Part shown: positions 8,950 through 18,102 of the stretch, one piece after another
Position numbering within the stretch: position 1 is the stretch's first letter
How the letters are laid out: each line of letters opens with the position of its first letter
NCBI RefSeq assembly: GCF_028993555.1
Contig: NZ_CP118611.1
Coordinates: 1,759,501 to 1,823,500 of the forward strand
Length of the DNA: 64,000 nt
Direction of reading: 5' to 3'
Source: Ensifer adhaerens
Lineage (GTDB): Bacteria > Pseudomonadota > Alphaproteobacteria > Rhizobiales > Rhizobiaceae
Notes under the pieces: model-generated
The model's input: only the letters and a program-made list of their open reading frames with translations
Databases searched by the model: none
Told to the model about the DNA's origin: nothing
Position numbers and translations under genes: made by a program

Positions 8950-9083
8950 GTTTCGATCATCATCACTCGCCGGCAATCCCTACTCAGGTGATGATCTCGT
9001 GCCGCAGTCCCCTCCCCGCGGCACAATTGCCGAAGGCCGGCACACTTAGAGGCCACTTGCTTTGCAGGCGGCCTCTTTTCTTT
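8950..9083 (+). ncRNA. Candidate small RNA with terminator
   Basis: The intergenic region between two response regulators contains a hairpin at 8959-8995 (ATCATCAC / GTGATGAT, perfect), a GC-rich middle that can fold (GCGGC, GCCG and GGC repeats), and a terminator hairpin at 9048-9076 (AGAGGCC / GGCCTCT) followed by TTTTCTTT. A TATAGT hexamer at 8920-8925 could be a -10 box, giving a transcript of roughly 150 bases. The -35 region is poor. Alternatively the final hairpin just ends the transcript of the upstream regulator, 300 bases away. Confidence 0.4.
9048..9083 (+). terminator. Intrinsic terminator
   Basis: A perfect seven-base GC-rich stem (AGAGGCC with GGCCTCT) is followed directly by a T-rich tract (TTTTCTTT) on the plus strand. 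It ends either the candidate small RNA or read-through from the regulator at 8113. Confidence 0.65.
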
Positions 9084-9223
9084 GGCGAGGCGTTGCAATC
9101 GATCGGCGCGCCTGGCGTTTCCTCGGCGCCAACGTTTCGACCTTGAAAACGGCTGCTGCCACTGGGCCGGCAAGTTTGCGATTGAAGGTAGCGGCTGCAT
9201 CGAATTGCGCGCCTATGCGGTAC

Positions 9224-9837
9224 TCAGTTCCGTCGAAGCTGCTCCGTTTTCCGGACGAGATCCGCCAGCGAGCGACTCTGCATCTTGCGCATCACGCTCA
9301 TCCGGTGGAGCTTTACCGTCATTTCGCTAATGCCGAGCTGATACGCGACCTGCTTGTTCATAAGGCCGCTGACCACCGCGAACATCACTTCTTGCTCGCG
9401 AGGAGAAAGGGTATCCAACAACGATTGGATCCGGTCGCGTTCCGCATCGACTTTGCGGCGCTCGGCGTCGAGCTTTATGGCACGGTCTAGCGCCTCGAGA
9501 AGATCATGGTCGGAGAAAGGCTTGGTGATGAAATCCATGGCACCAGCCTTCATCGCCGACCCGTCAGAAAGATCACAGGCAGTCGACTCCCGGCAAGCAG
9601 GAGGTGTTCCTGGAGATCGAGGCCAGTGCCCCCTGGCATACGGATATCCAGGACAAGGCAACCCGGCGCCTGAATGTCGGCTGTCTCCAAGAACTCGGGA
9701 CCGTTCGAGAAGGCAGTCGCCCGCCTTTTGGTCACCGTGAACAAATCGAGTAACGCTTCCCTTATCGCCTTGTCATCGTCAACGACGTAGACGATAGGTT
9801 CCGCAAGCTCGTCCGTGTTGGTTTGAGCGTGTTGCAT
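9224..9837 (-). pseudogene. FixJ-type response regulator broken by internal deletion
   Basis: The N-terminal part encodes a receiver domain (VVDDDKAIRE, CLVLDIRMPGG with its phospho-acceptor Asp, VIFLTG). The frame then shifts, and the remainder resumes as SAMKAGAMDFITKPF and a full LuxR-type helix-turn-helix ending in VRKTEQLRRN. Against the two neighbouring regulators, the loop between L-T-G and A-M-K-A-G should be nine residues (H-G-D-I-P-M-T-V-S type); only two bases remain near 9559-9562, a net loss of 25 bases. The break cannot give a working regulator in one polypeptide. The start at 9837 is approximate; 9864 is also possible. Confidence 0.8.
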
Positions 9838-9938
9838 CAGGATGGCCTCTGTCTTGTCACGCATCATCGACGATAACGACGAGCGGGCGTTCGCTTTCAT
9901 GGCGGGGGCGCGGATCTGTCGTCGGCTGGAGCGGTACC

Positions 9939-10973
9939 TCAAGCTTCATCGCGCCCCTCCATTTCACGGTCACACAAGGCGGCGGCAAGCGTGGCAAGCA
10001 GGACCTGCGCGTCGAAGGGTTTTCTGAAGCAAGAACTCCGGTCCTGCGCACTCAGCTGATCGGCGATTTCGTGGCGTCCGGTCATCAAGAAAATGGGCAG
10101 ATTCGGTTGGTTCGCCTTTACGATATCTCTGAGTTCGAACCCATCCATTCCCGGCATGCCGATATCCGTAATGAGCGCATCCAAACCCGGTAGCCCGGCG
10201 GAAAGAAGCGAACGGCCCGACGAGAATCTGCGAGCCGAATAACCGGCGGACTCCAACAGATCCTCGAGCGACTCCAGCAATCTCGGATCGTCGTCAACAA
10301 TTGCGACGACCTGCCGATGCGGCAAAGCCATCGATTTCACTCCCGTCTTGCGGGCATGCGTGATGGGTATCTTCAAACGTTCCGCGATACGGACGAGGTC
10401 GGCAAAAGAGCCTGCCATCATCTTCTGCATCACATTTCGCCGGTGGATCTGCAGGGTTACCTCGCTGATGCCGAGTTCTGCGGCCGCCTGCTTGTTGAGC
10501 AGCCCGCTTATGACCAGCGGCAGCACCTCTCGTTCGCGCGGTGTCAGGTCAAGATAGCGTCGCCTCAGCTTCCCAAACTCTGCGCGCTCGGCTCGTCTTT
10601 TCTCGTCTTGGGCAATGGCCGTGTGAATGGCGGCCATCAAATCCGCGTCGGTAAACGGCTTGGTCAGGAAGTCCACCGCGCCGTCTTTTATGGCGCGAAC
10701 CGACGAACGGATATCTCCGTGACCGGTTATGAATACAATCGGTGGATGTTCTTCCGTTGCGATCTCGCCTTGAAGATCCAGACCGTTGATGTCTGGCAAC
10801 TCGATATCGAGCAGGAGGCAAGCCGGCGCATCCGGTTTTTCTGAATTGACGTAGTCTCCGGCCGAACCGAAGGCGATCGCACGGATACCGTGTGAGGCCA
10901 AAAGCTCGCAGAGGGCCTCGCGGATCCGGTCATCATCATCGACGATGAAAACTGTGTACTCGTCATTCGTCAT
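9939..10973 (-). CDS. REC-HTH-REC fused response regulator
   Basis: The 344-residue protein has a receiver (about 6-120, phospho-acceptor Asp56 in LLLDIELPD), a LuxR/FixJ helix-turn-helix (about 140-200, TPREREVLPLVISG then KQAAAELGI), and a second CheY-like receiver (about 219-340, Asp270 in ITDIGMPGMDGFE). A receiver after the DNA-binding domain is unusual. Internal Met215 (base 10331) has a GGAG eight bases upstream, so the second receiver may also be made on its own, or two ancestral genes fused by stop loss. Its start overlaps the kinase stop by four bases, so the two are co-transcribed and probably cognate. Confidence 0.9.
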   Translation of the reverse strand: MTNDEYTVFIVDDDDRIREALCELLASHGIRAIAFGSAGDYVNSEKPDAPACLLLDIELPDINGLDLQGEIATEEHPPIVFITGHGDIRSSVRAIKDGAVDFLTKPFTDADLMAAIHTAIAQDEKRRAERAEFGKLRRRYLDLTPREREVLPLVISGLLNKQAAAELGISEVTLQIHRRNVMQKMMAGSFADLVRIAERLKIPITHARKTGVKSMALPHRQVVAIVDDDPRLLESLEDLLESAGYSARRFSSGRSLLSAGLPGLDALITDIGMPGMDGFELRDIVKANQPNLPIFLMTGRHEIADQLSAQDRSSCFRKPFDAQVLLATLAAALCDREMEGRDEA

Positions 10974-13900
10974 GCCGCAACTTCCACTTCAATCGGCAAA
11001 GTAAACGTGAAGGTTGCACCGTTTGGTTCGTTGTTTTGTGCCCACAGTCGCCCCCCGTGCGACTCGATGATCGAGCGACAAATCGCCAGGCCCATACCCA
11101 TTCCGTTCACTTTCGTCGTAAAGAAGGATTCGAAGATTCGTTCCGGAGACTCGACACCGGTGCCGTGGTCGCTGACCTCCGTCGCGACCAGATCCCCCAT
11201 GCGATGGACCCGGACGCTCACGACGCGGTCGCTGACAGTGGCGTCCATCGCGTCCATGCCGTTGCGAATGAGGTTCACCAGAACCTGTTGGATATGCACC
11301 GCGTCGACGGAAACGTGCGGGAGGGCTCGCTCGATATCAACGTCTACGCGGACGCGACGACGCAGGGCCTCCTCTGTGATGAGATGAATGGCTTCGGCGA
11401 TCACGCCCACGAGATTGGTATTGCTCTGCGGCTCGACACGCTGTTTGAACAGAGCGCGGATGCGACTGACGACCTCTGCCGCAGAGTTGGCGTCACGGAT
11501 GATGCGTTCGGCCGTGATCTTTGCCCGCTCGAGATTGGGTGGTTCGGCCATCAACCAACGGTGACAGGCGTTGGAGTTGGCCACGATCGCTGCCAATGGT
11601 TGGTTTACCTCATGAGCGATTGACGCAGACAGCTCGGCCAGACTCGCGGACTGGCTGGCTCTGGAAAGCCTCTCTTGCGCAAGACGCAATTCGTCCTGCG
11701 CCTGAACCTCGCCATCGATGTCCAGGCAAATCACGTTCCATTGGATGATCGTGCCCTCCAGATTGCGCATGGCAGCCGCTCTGGTCTCAACCCATCGATA
11801 CTCGCCGTCGAACCTCCGTAGACGGTGCTTGCGAGCGTAGGGTTCCCCGGTAGCCAGGGAATGCGCATACTTCTCCTTCACGCCCGCAACATCGTCGGGA
11901 TGCACCCCGGCATCTAGCGTACCGTCCAACCGGGACTTTCCAGTTCCGTCCAAGTCTTCGAGATTGTACCCGAGAAACTCCCGCAGCTGCTGGCTGCGGT
12001 AGACCGGTTCGCCGCTTGGAGAGGCGCAGTCGATCATCGCCGGCAATGTCTCCACGAGTTGCCAAAGCGAGCGCTCGCGTTCGCGAAGCGCTTCCTCAAC
12101 GCGCAATTGATCGTCGATATCACGTGATAGCCCGTACCATTGCACGATCTGTCCATCATCGTCGCGCAAGGGTTCGGCACTGCTTTCAACCCAGCGATAG
12201 ACGCCATCCGACCGGCGCAGGCGACACCTTTTTGAGAAGTTCTCGCCCGTCGCAACAGATCGGTTCAGTGCCTCCTCAAGGCCGGATGCATCATCGGGGT
12301 AGACGGCCCCCTTGAAGGCAGCCGCCAGGCGGCCCTTGTCTGGTTGATCGGAAGTCGCCGCATCCAGGCCGAGAAAGCACATCAGCCGCTTGTTGAAAAA
12401 CGTTGGCTCGCCCTCGCGGTTCAGCCGCCAAAGCAGGCTGGGAACGATGTCGACAAGCTGTAGGAGTTCCCTTTCGCGGTCGCGCAACGCGTTCTGCGCG
12501 CGCATCTCGTCATCGATGTCGATCGAGATCGCATACCAATTTACGATGGCTCCGCCTTGGTCAAGCAGCGGCGCCGCGCGACCGTCGACCCAACGGTACA
12601 CGCCGTCCGAGCGGCGCAAACGGTACTTCATGGCATAAGGTTCGCCGGTTGTGACGGAGCGGCGGACCGCTTCCAAGAGACGAGAAGAGTCATCCGGATG
12701 GACGAGCTTTTCCATGGCCGTCACCAGCCTGCTCCCAGCCGATGTTTGCAACTGTGCGAGATCCTTCCAGCCAAAGAAATCAAGCAGGCGTTTGTTGAAG
12801 AAGGAGGGCTCACCGTTGGGCGCCAATCGCCTGATGTGAACCGGAACCATGTCGACAAGCTGCGAAAGCTCCAGCTCCCGGCCACGCAACAGCTCCACGG
12901 TCTTCTTGTAAACATCAATGTCGAGCGCGATGCCGAACCACCCCACGATGCGCCCTTGGCTGTCGCGGGCTGCCCGTGCGGCAGTTCTGGCCCAGACATA
13001 ACTTCCAGATACGCGGCGGAAGCGAAACTCAACATTGAAATCATCCCCCGTTTCCAGGCAAAGATTCCATACTGCTGCGGTTCGCTCATAATCGTCCGGA
13101 TGCAGCAATTGCTTCCAGGCAGTGTGACCATCGTCAACGGAGGTGTTCAGTTGCTCCGGGGTTACGCCGAGCGAGCTCTGCGCAAATGGATGCAGATAGA
13201 TCCAACGTCCGCGCGCATCGAATGCCCAACCGTTGCCGAATATGCTCTCGACAGCTTTCGCAGACCGTATTGGCTCTAAATCGTTGGCATAGGCGATATC
13301 GCACGCCACGGCCATGCGCGGCTCGCGATCCGTTATCAAATCGTCGATGTCGACGCTGACGCGATAACCGGGCTCGGCGCGGGTCTCCGTCCACCGGTAC
13401 TTGCCGTCGGGCTGGATCTGCCTGTGCCGGGTCACTTGCGGAACACCCGTCCAGAATGCGCGTGCGGCTGCATGGGCGGCCGCAGTTCGGTCGTCGGGGT
13501 GAATCCCGCTCAAAGAGTTTGGCAATTCTTCTATGGCTGCCTCCGCGGCATACGCTACATCGGCAAAACGCGCGGTCGCGGCGGAAGTTTCGATGTCGAT
13601 CATGGCGCCGTACCAGCCAAGGACATGATCGTCGCCATCGAGCAAGGGCTGAGCAGATGTTCGGCTCCAACCGTAGGCGCCGCTTGTGCGCAGAGTTCGA
13701 TGCTCGATGCTGAAGTGCTGGCCGGTCTCAAGGCACAAGCGCCAGAGCACTATCGACCGTTCGTAGTCGTCCGGGTGGATCATTCGCCTCCAGCCGAGGG
13801 GACCTCCGTCCAACTGTGAACTGAACGCATCGAGCGTCAGAGCCAGCCGCGACAGCACCGCAGGGCTCACCCAAACGATTTCACCAGCCGGATCCGCGGC

Positions 13901-13990
13901 CCAGGCGTTGCCGACCACGCTTTCGATGATCCGCGCCGCTTGCATTGTTTCCAACCTGATTTTGTCAGGTGAGTCGAACGCCTTCGTCAT
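10970..13990 (-). CDS. Multi-PAS sensor histidine kinase
   Basis: This 1006-residue soluble kinase has five or six consecutive PAS/PAC units over about 20-760, recognisable by repeated IHPDD/LHPDD and Y-R-W-V motifs and by WYG/WNV-x-x-DID endings. A HisKA domain with phospho-acceptor His793 in SIAHEVNQPLAAI follows, then an HATPase domain with N box NLIRNGMDAM and G boxes DHGTG and GMGMGLAIC. There are no membrane segments or heme-type His motifs I can name. FixL-like kinases of this E-V-N-Q-P-L class pair with FixJ-type regulators, and one lies directly downstream with a four-base overlap. The second PAS unit is short and degenerate. Confidence 0.95.
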   Translation of the reverse strand: MTKAFDSPDKIRLETMQAARIIESVVGNAWAADPAGEIVWVSPAVLSRLALTLDAFSSQLDGGPLGWRRMIHPDDYERSIVLWRLCLETGQHFSIEHRTLRTSGAYGWSRTSAQPLLDGDDHVLGWYGAMIDIETSAATARFADVAYAAEAAIEELPNSLSGIHPDDRTAAAHAAARAFWTGVPQVTRHRQIQPDGKYRWTETRAEPGYRVSVDIDDLITDREPRMAVACDIAYANDLEPIRSAKAVESIFGNGWAFDARGRWIYLHPFAQSSLGVTPEQLNTSVDDGHTAWKQLLHPDDYERTAAVWNLCLETGDDFNVEFRFRRVSGSYVWARTAARAARDSQGRIVGWFGIALDIDVYKKTVELLRGRELELSQLVDMVPVHIRRLAPNGEPSFFNKRLLDFFGWKDLAQLQTSAGSRLVTAMEKLVHPDDSSRLLEAVRRSVTTGEPYAMKYRLRRSDGVYRWVDGRAAPLLDQGGAIVNWYAISIDIDDEMRAQNALRDRERELLQLVDIVPSLLWRLNREGEPTFFNKRLMCFLGLDAATSDQPDKGRLAAAFKGAVYPDDASGLEEALNRSVATGENFSKRCRLRRSDGVYRWVESSAEPLRDDDGQIVQWYGLSRDIDDQLRVEEALRERERSLWQLVETLPAMIDCASPSGEPVYRSQQLREFLGYNLEDLDGTGKSRLDGTLDAGVHPDDVAGVKEKYAHSLATGEPYARKHRLRRFDGEYRWVETRAAAMRNLEGTIIQWNVICLDIDGEVQAQDELRLAQERLSRASQSASLAELSASIAHEVNQPLAAIVANSNACHRWLMAEPPNLERAKITAERIIRDANSAAEVVSRIRALFKQRVEPQSNTNLVGVIAEAIHLITEEALRRRVRVDVDIERALPHVSVDAVHIQQVLVNLIRNGMDAMDATVSDRVVSVRVHRMGDLVATEVSDHGTGVESPERIFESFFTTKVNGMGMGLAICRSIIESHGGRLWAQNNEPNGATFTFTLPIEVEVAA

Positions 13991-14840
13991 TGCCTTCTCC
14001 TGCAGGACGAGGAAAGCTACTGTCAGCGCTCTGCATAGCAGTTGTTCTCGAGATCCAGACTGCGCGAACTAGCGCCATCCTATTCTCGTTGCGGCTCACC
14101 TGCATCCTATGGAAATCTATGACAACTGAGCGGTGTATTCTAAGCTGTACTTCAGCATAGGCGAAGATTGACAATCGGCATCACCGTGTAGCGACCGGCG
14201 CATGTGCCGATGACCGAAAGGGCCAATTTCGGGCCGTTCAACTCCATGCTAGCGAAGGGCATCCACGTCGCAGAGGGAATCTCCGGCGTTCTCCCGGCGG
14301 CGCTAGCTTTGCTTTTCGCATGCCAGGGGAGACGGAAGAGTTCGGACGATTGCGATGCCGATATGCCCGCATCCCTGGTCAGCTGCGCCGAAGTGATGCG
14401 GCAAATTTAAGTTGCTTCAGCTAACACGCTGAAAACACTAATTTTCACAAAAGCAACTGAAGCATTTTGCCAATAATACATGATGCAGCCTGTCAACTCG
14501 GCGCTGGGCAGGTAGGGAACCATGATCTTGTCTCGCCTAGTGCACGCTTCGGGGAGTTTCAATAATCCATTTCACGGCGTACGCGTATCGACGACAACCC
14601 CATGCGATCATTGATGGTTGAGACACGGTCGGGCTAGCTGTCTTGATAGTCCCGATCGTTCCGGACCGTGGTGTTTATCGCGACCGCTACGAAGAGCGAA
14701 CCGCTACGGCTTGCCCCTTCCGACAGAGTCAAGGTTCGAGATCTCGATGTCGCGTCAAAGACCACACGGCTCGTCTTCTCGGCTGCAAAACCCAGCACGC
14801 GTCTCACTGCACCTACAGAGGCGCCGGCTGGCCGAGGTGC
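13991..14840. other. 850-base stretch without a supported gene
   Basis: Several short open frames exist, none with domain content. At 14410-14464 there are two interleaved eight-base inverted repeats (AGTTGCTT / AAGCAACT and TGCTTCAG / CTGAAGCA) about 40 bases apart in AT-richer DNA. The kinase promoter must lie near 14000-14150. No RNA gene was recognised. Confidence 0.3.
14410..14464. repeat. Interleaved inverted repeats
   Basis: AGTTGCTT (14410) pairs with AAGCAACT (14451), and TGCTTCAG (14413) pairs with CTGAAGCA (14457), giving one long imperfect stem with an AT-rich loop. It could be a cruciform, a regulator site or the end of a transcript. Confidence 0.4.
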
Positions 14841-15240
14841 ACGCCTCCCGCCCTCAGATTACGCGCGCCGCTACCGAGTGGATCGAGTTGTTGCCGTAGC
14901 CCAGGCGGTTCCACTCGGCGCGCTCAGGCTGTGTCCGGCCCGCCGTGTCTGTGGCGCGCGCCCGCACTGTGAGCGGCCCCGTGTGCTCAAGTCGCGTGAT
15001 CAGCTCCCACCATTGCCAGGAAGAGGGCCGCCGCTCACCAACGAGCCGCGCCTCGCGCCACGGGCCGCCGTCGAGGCTTACATCGACCCTGGAAATGCAC
15101 CCGGCCCCCGACCACGCGACGCCACGGATTGCGATCTCGCCAAGCGGCAGGCACTCGCCCTCATCTGGCGAAGATATCAGCGCTCGCACGTTCATAAGCT
15201 CCACCGGCGCGCGCTCGTCTTGCCCATTCCGGACCCAGTG
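14841..15240. repeat. 400-base segment duplicated at 39791-40190
   Basis: This is the 3' end of the sulfite oxidase gene. It aligns base for base, without gaps, to 39791-40190 in the same orientation; I count about 23 differences by eye (about 94% identity). Similarity stops abruptly on both sides. Confidence 0.9.
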
Positions 15241-16245
15241 AAACCAGTACTTCTCCGTTTGATAGTGGGCCTTGCAGGGCTGGTCGGTAACGACGATCTC
15301 GGTCAACCACTTGACGGAGGCCACCGCATACCAACCGGGCACGATCAGCCTCAACGGATAACCGTGGGGCGATGACAGCGGCTCGCCGTTCATCTCGTAG
15401 GCAAGAAGTGCGCCCGCTTCACGTATCTGGTCCAGGCTGAGGCCACGTTCGAAACGGACCGGCGTGCCGTGCCCATCCACGAGCCCGCTATCCGCACCGC
15501 GAAACGTGAATTCCGTCGCCCCAGGTTGCAGGCCCGCACGCTCAAGCACTTCCATCAAGGGAACGCCAGTCCATTCCGCCGTGCTGACGGCGCCCAGTCC
15601 CCAGGCTTCGCCAGACACGGTCGGTTCGAACAGGCTGCGGCCGTTACCAGCGCATTCCAGCGTCACCACGAGGCTTTCGGCATGAAGGTTGTGAAGCTCC
15701 CTCATGCACAGGCTCAGAGGCCTTTCGACCAGACCGGCGACCGAAAGCCTGTAGGCGTCGCGGTCGAGGCTCGGGATATCGAAGTGGTTGCGCAGGTAGA
15801 ACCGACCGTTTGGCATCACCGCCCCGCCTGCAAGGTCCGGCACCGAGGTCTCACCGTTCAGCGGATGGACGCGGTGAATGAGAAGCCCAGCCTCGATGGC
15901 GTCCTGGCATGCGTCTGCGGGGTCGAGCAACGCGGTAGAATCGTCCATCGGGCTGGCATCGCAGCCGCCGGAAACCACGGCTGCCCACGACGTCGCCAAG
16001 GTCACTTCGACCTGACCGGCTTCGCGGAGTGGCGCCAAATACGCTTCTAGAATGCTCTCGTCCGCCGCTTCCGCAATCAAGAGCAATGAATGTGAGCCCT
16101 GCGCGACTGCCTCCGCCTTGATCAGCACACCGTGGCGAGCGGCGCTCGGCCGGCTCAAATGGTTCAGCAGCTTCACCCCCTTGACCGGATCGTGCGCTGG
16201 AAAAGTGCCGGGCGAGTGCTGATGGTGCACAATAAACAAGGGCAT
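14854..16245 (-). CDS. Sulfite-oxidase-type molybdopterin enzyme with extra N-terminal domain
   Basis: Of the 463 residues, about 120-350 form the oxidoreductase molybdopterin-binding domain, with molybdenum ligand Cys198 in TLECAGNGR and a YEMNGEPL-HGYPLRLIVPGW segment. The C-terminal 110 residues are the Mo-cofactor dimerisation domain (GVAWSGAG, SRVDVSLDGG). Residues 1-95 form a separate domain resembling DUF3303 (HHQHSPGTFP, a small ferredoxin-like fold), which is not standard for this enzyme. The start at 16245 is set by GGAGG five bases upstream. No Tat signal is seen, so it is probably cytoplasmic or exported with a partner. No heme subunit lies nearby. The substrate could be sulfite or another oxo-acceptor. 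Confidence 0.9.
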   Translation of the reverse strand: MPLFIVHHQHSPGTFPAHDPVKGVKLLNHLSRPSAARHGVLIKAEAVAQGSHSLLLIAEAADESILEAYLAPLREAGQVEVTLATSWAAVVSGGCDASPMDDSTALLDPADACQDAIEAGLLIHRVHPLNGETSVPDLAGGAVMPNGRFYLRNHFDIPSLDRDAYRLSVAGLVERPLSLCMRELHNLHAESLVVTLECAGNGRSLFEPTVSGEAWGLGAVSTAEWTGVPLMEVLERAGLQPGATEFTFRGADSGLVDGHGTPVRFERGLSLDQIREAGALLAYEMNGEPLSSPHGYPLRLIVPGWYAVASVKWLTEIVVTDQPCKAHYQTEKYWFHWVRNGQDERAPVELMNVRALISSPDEGECLPLGEIAIRGVAWSGAGCISRVDVSLDGGPWREARLVGERRPSSWQWWELITRLEHTGPLTVRARATDTAGRTQPERAEWNRLGYGNNSIHSVAARVI

Positions 16246-16649
16246 AGAGACCTCCGCGCGGGGCCGCGCCAAACCACTTGCTCGGTCCGAAGGCGATCAG
16301 TTCTGATCCTTGGGACACATAGAATTGCCGGCGCCGCCAAAGATTATCCCAGTACCCGTGCTAGGCGGATAGGTTCTGGTGAGACCAGACAATCATCGGA
16401 CGCAACGTATCACGCCCCGGCTTCGCGTTCGCCCGAAGAATGATCGGATTGCCTTAGTTTCTCGGCTGCCTCAGCATACCTTGGTCGGATCGTTGAACAG
16501 TGAGCCTAAGGTTCCAAGGTCAAACGACACCATGTCTGCATAAATCTTCAAAGACGGGCGATCGCTTTTCCGAGCAATGGTGCTCTGGAATGGACGTGAA
16601 CCCGCGATCCCACCGCACTCGATGGGATCGAGAGTTTTCAAAGGACGCA
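16246..16649. other. 400-base intergenic stretch, nothing recognised
   Basis: This lies between the sulfite oxidase start and the pntB stop. Short frames only; no clear terminator for the pnt operon was found. Confidence 0.3.
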
Positions 16650-18083
16650 TCACGCCAACGCCGGCAGCAACTGGTCGATGCTCTTCTTTGCGTCACCGTA
16701 GAACATGCGGGTGTTGTCCTTGTAGAACAGCGGGTTCTCAATGCCGGAGTAACCGGTGCCCTGACCACGCTTGGAGACGAACACCTGCTTGGCCTTCCAG
16801 ACTTCTAGCACCGGCATGCCTGATATCGGCGAGTTCGGGTCTTCCTGGGCGGCCGGATTGACGATGTCGTTGGAGCCGATGACGATGACGACATCGGTTT
16901 CGTGGAAGTCTTCGTTGATCTCGTCCATCTCGAGCACGATGTCGTAGGGAACCTTCGCCTCGGCCAGAAGCACGTTCATGTGGCCCGGCAGACGCCCGGC
17001 AACCGGATGAATGGCGAAGCGCACGTTCTTGCCGGCCGCCCGCAGCTTGCGGGTCAGTTCGGAGACCGACTGCTGCGCCTGCGCCACCGCCATGCCGTAG
17101 CCCGGCACGATGATCACCGAGTCCGCGTCATTGAGGGCTGCGGCCACGCCATCGGCATCAATGGCGATCTGCTCGCCGGTGATTTCCATCTGCGGCCCAC
17201 TCGTCGCGCCAAAGCCGCCGAGGATGACCGAGATGAAGGAGCGATTCATCGCCTTGCACATGATATAGGAGAGGATCGCGCCCGAGGAGCCGACGAGCGC
17301 GCCGGTGACGATCAACAGGTCGTTGCCGAGCGTGAAGCCGATGGCGGCAGCCGCCCAGCCGGAATAGGAGTTCAGCATCGACACGACCACCGGCATGTCG
17401 GCGCCGCCGATGCCCATGATCAGGTGATAGCCGATGAAGAAGGCGGCGAGCGTCATGACGAGCAGTGTCCAGGTGCCGGCACCATTGACGTAGAGCACCA
17501 GGAGCACGAGCGAGAGCAGTGCTGCAGCAGCGTTGAGCAGATGACCGCCCGGCAGCTTCTTCGCCTTGCCGTCGACCTTGCCGGCAAGCTTGCCGAAGGC
17601 GATGACGGAGCCGGTGAAGGTGACGGCGCCGATGAAGACGCCGAGGAACACCTCGACCTTCATGATCGACAGTTCGACCGGTTCCTTGTGCGCAAGGATC
17701 GCGGCAAAGCCGGTCAGTGCGGAGCGGGCCGCCGCGTCGAGTCCGGCAACGTCAGCCGCTTCGATGTGGGCGTTGAAGCCGATGAACACGGCGGCAAGAC
17801 CGACGAAGGAATGGAGTGCCGCAACCAACTGCGGCATCTCGGTCATCTGGACGCGGGAGGCGACGAAATGACCGAGCACGGCGCCACCCGCAATCATCAG
17901 GACGATGACGAGCCAGTTGCCGACCTCTGGTCCAAAGACCGTGGCGATGATGGCGAGCGCCATGCCGACAATGCCGTACCAAACGGCGCGCTTGGCGCTT
18001 TCCTGGCCCGAGAGCCCGCCGAGCGAGAGGATGAAGAGAACGGCTGCCGCGATATAGGCGGCCGATACGATACCGATCATCAT
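16650..18083 (-). CDS. pntB: NAD(P) transhydrogenase subunit beta
   Basis: The 477-residue integral membrane protein has eight or nine hydrophobic segments (about 1-260) and a C-terminal NADP(H)-binding domain with [32 protein letters not shown] and [10 protein letters not shown] motifs. It couples hydride transfer from NADH to NADP+ with proton movement across the inner membrane. It lies 19 bases after pntA and forms an operon with it. The length matches E. coli PntB (462) with a slightly longer N-terminus. NADPH supply may serve the neighbouring gluconate enzymes and reductases. Confidence 0.97.
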   Translation of the reverse strand: MMIGIVSAAYIAAAVLFILSLGGLSGQESAKRAVWYGIVGMALAIIATVFGPEVGNWLVIVLMIAGGAVLGHFVASRVQMTEMPQLVAALHSFVGLAAVFIGFNAHIEAADVAGLDAAARSALTGFAAILAHKEPVELSIMKVEVFLGVFIGAVTFTGSVIAFGKLAGKVDGKAKKLPGGHLLNAAAALLSLVLLVLYVNGAGTWTLLVMTLAAFFIGYHLIMGIGGADMPVVVSMLNSYSGWAAAAIGFTLGNDLLIVTGALVGSSGAILSYIMCKAMNRSFISVILGGFGATSGPQMEITGEQIAIDADGVAAALNDADSVIIVPGYGMAVAQAQQSVSELTRKLRAAGKNVRFAIHPVAGRLPGHMNVLLAEAKVPYDIVLEMDEINEDFHETDVVIVIGSNDIVNPAAQEDPNSPISGMPVLEVWKAKQVFVSKRGQGTGYSGIENPLFYKDNTRMFYGDAKKSIDQLLPALA

Positions 18084-18102
18084 GATGTTTACCCCTGCCC
18101 GA

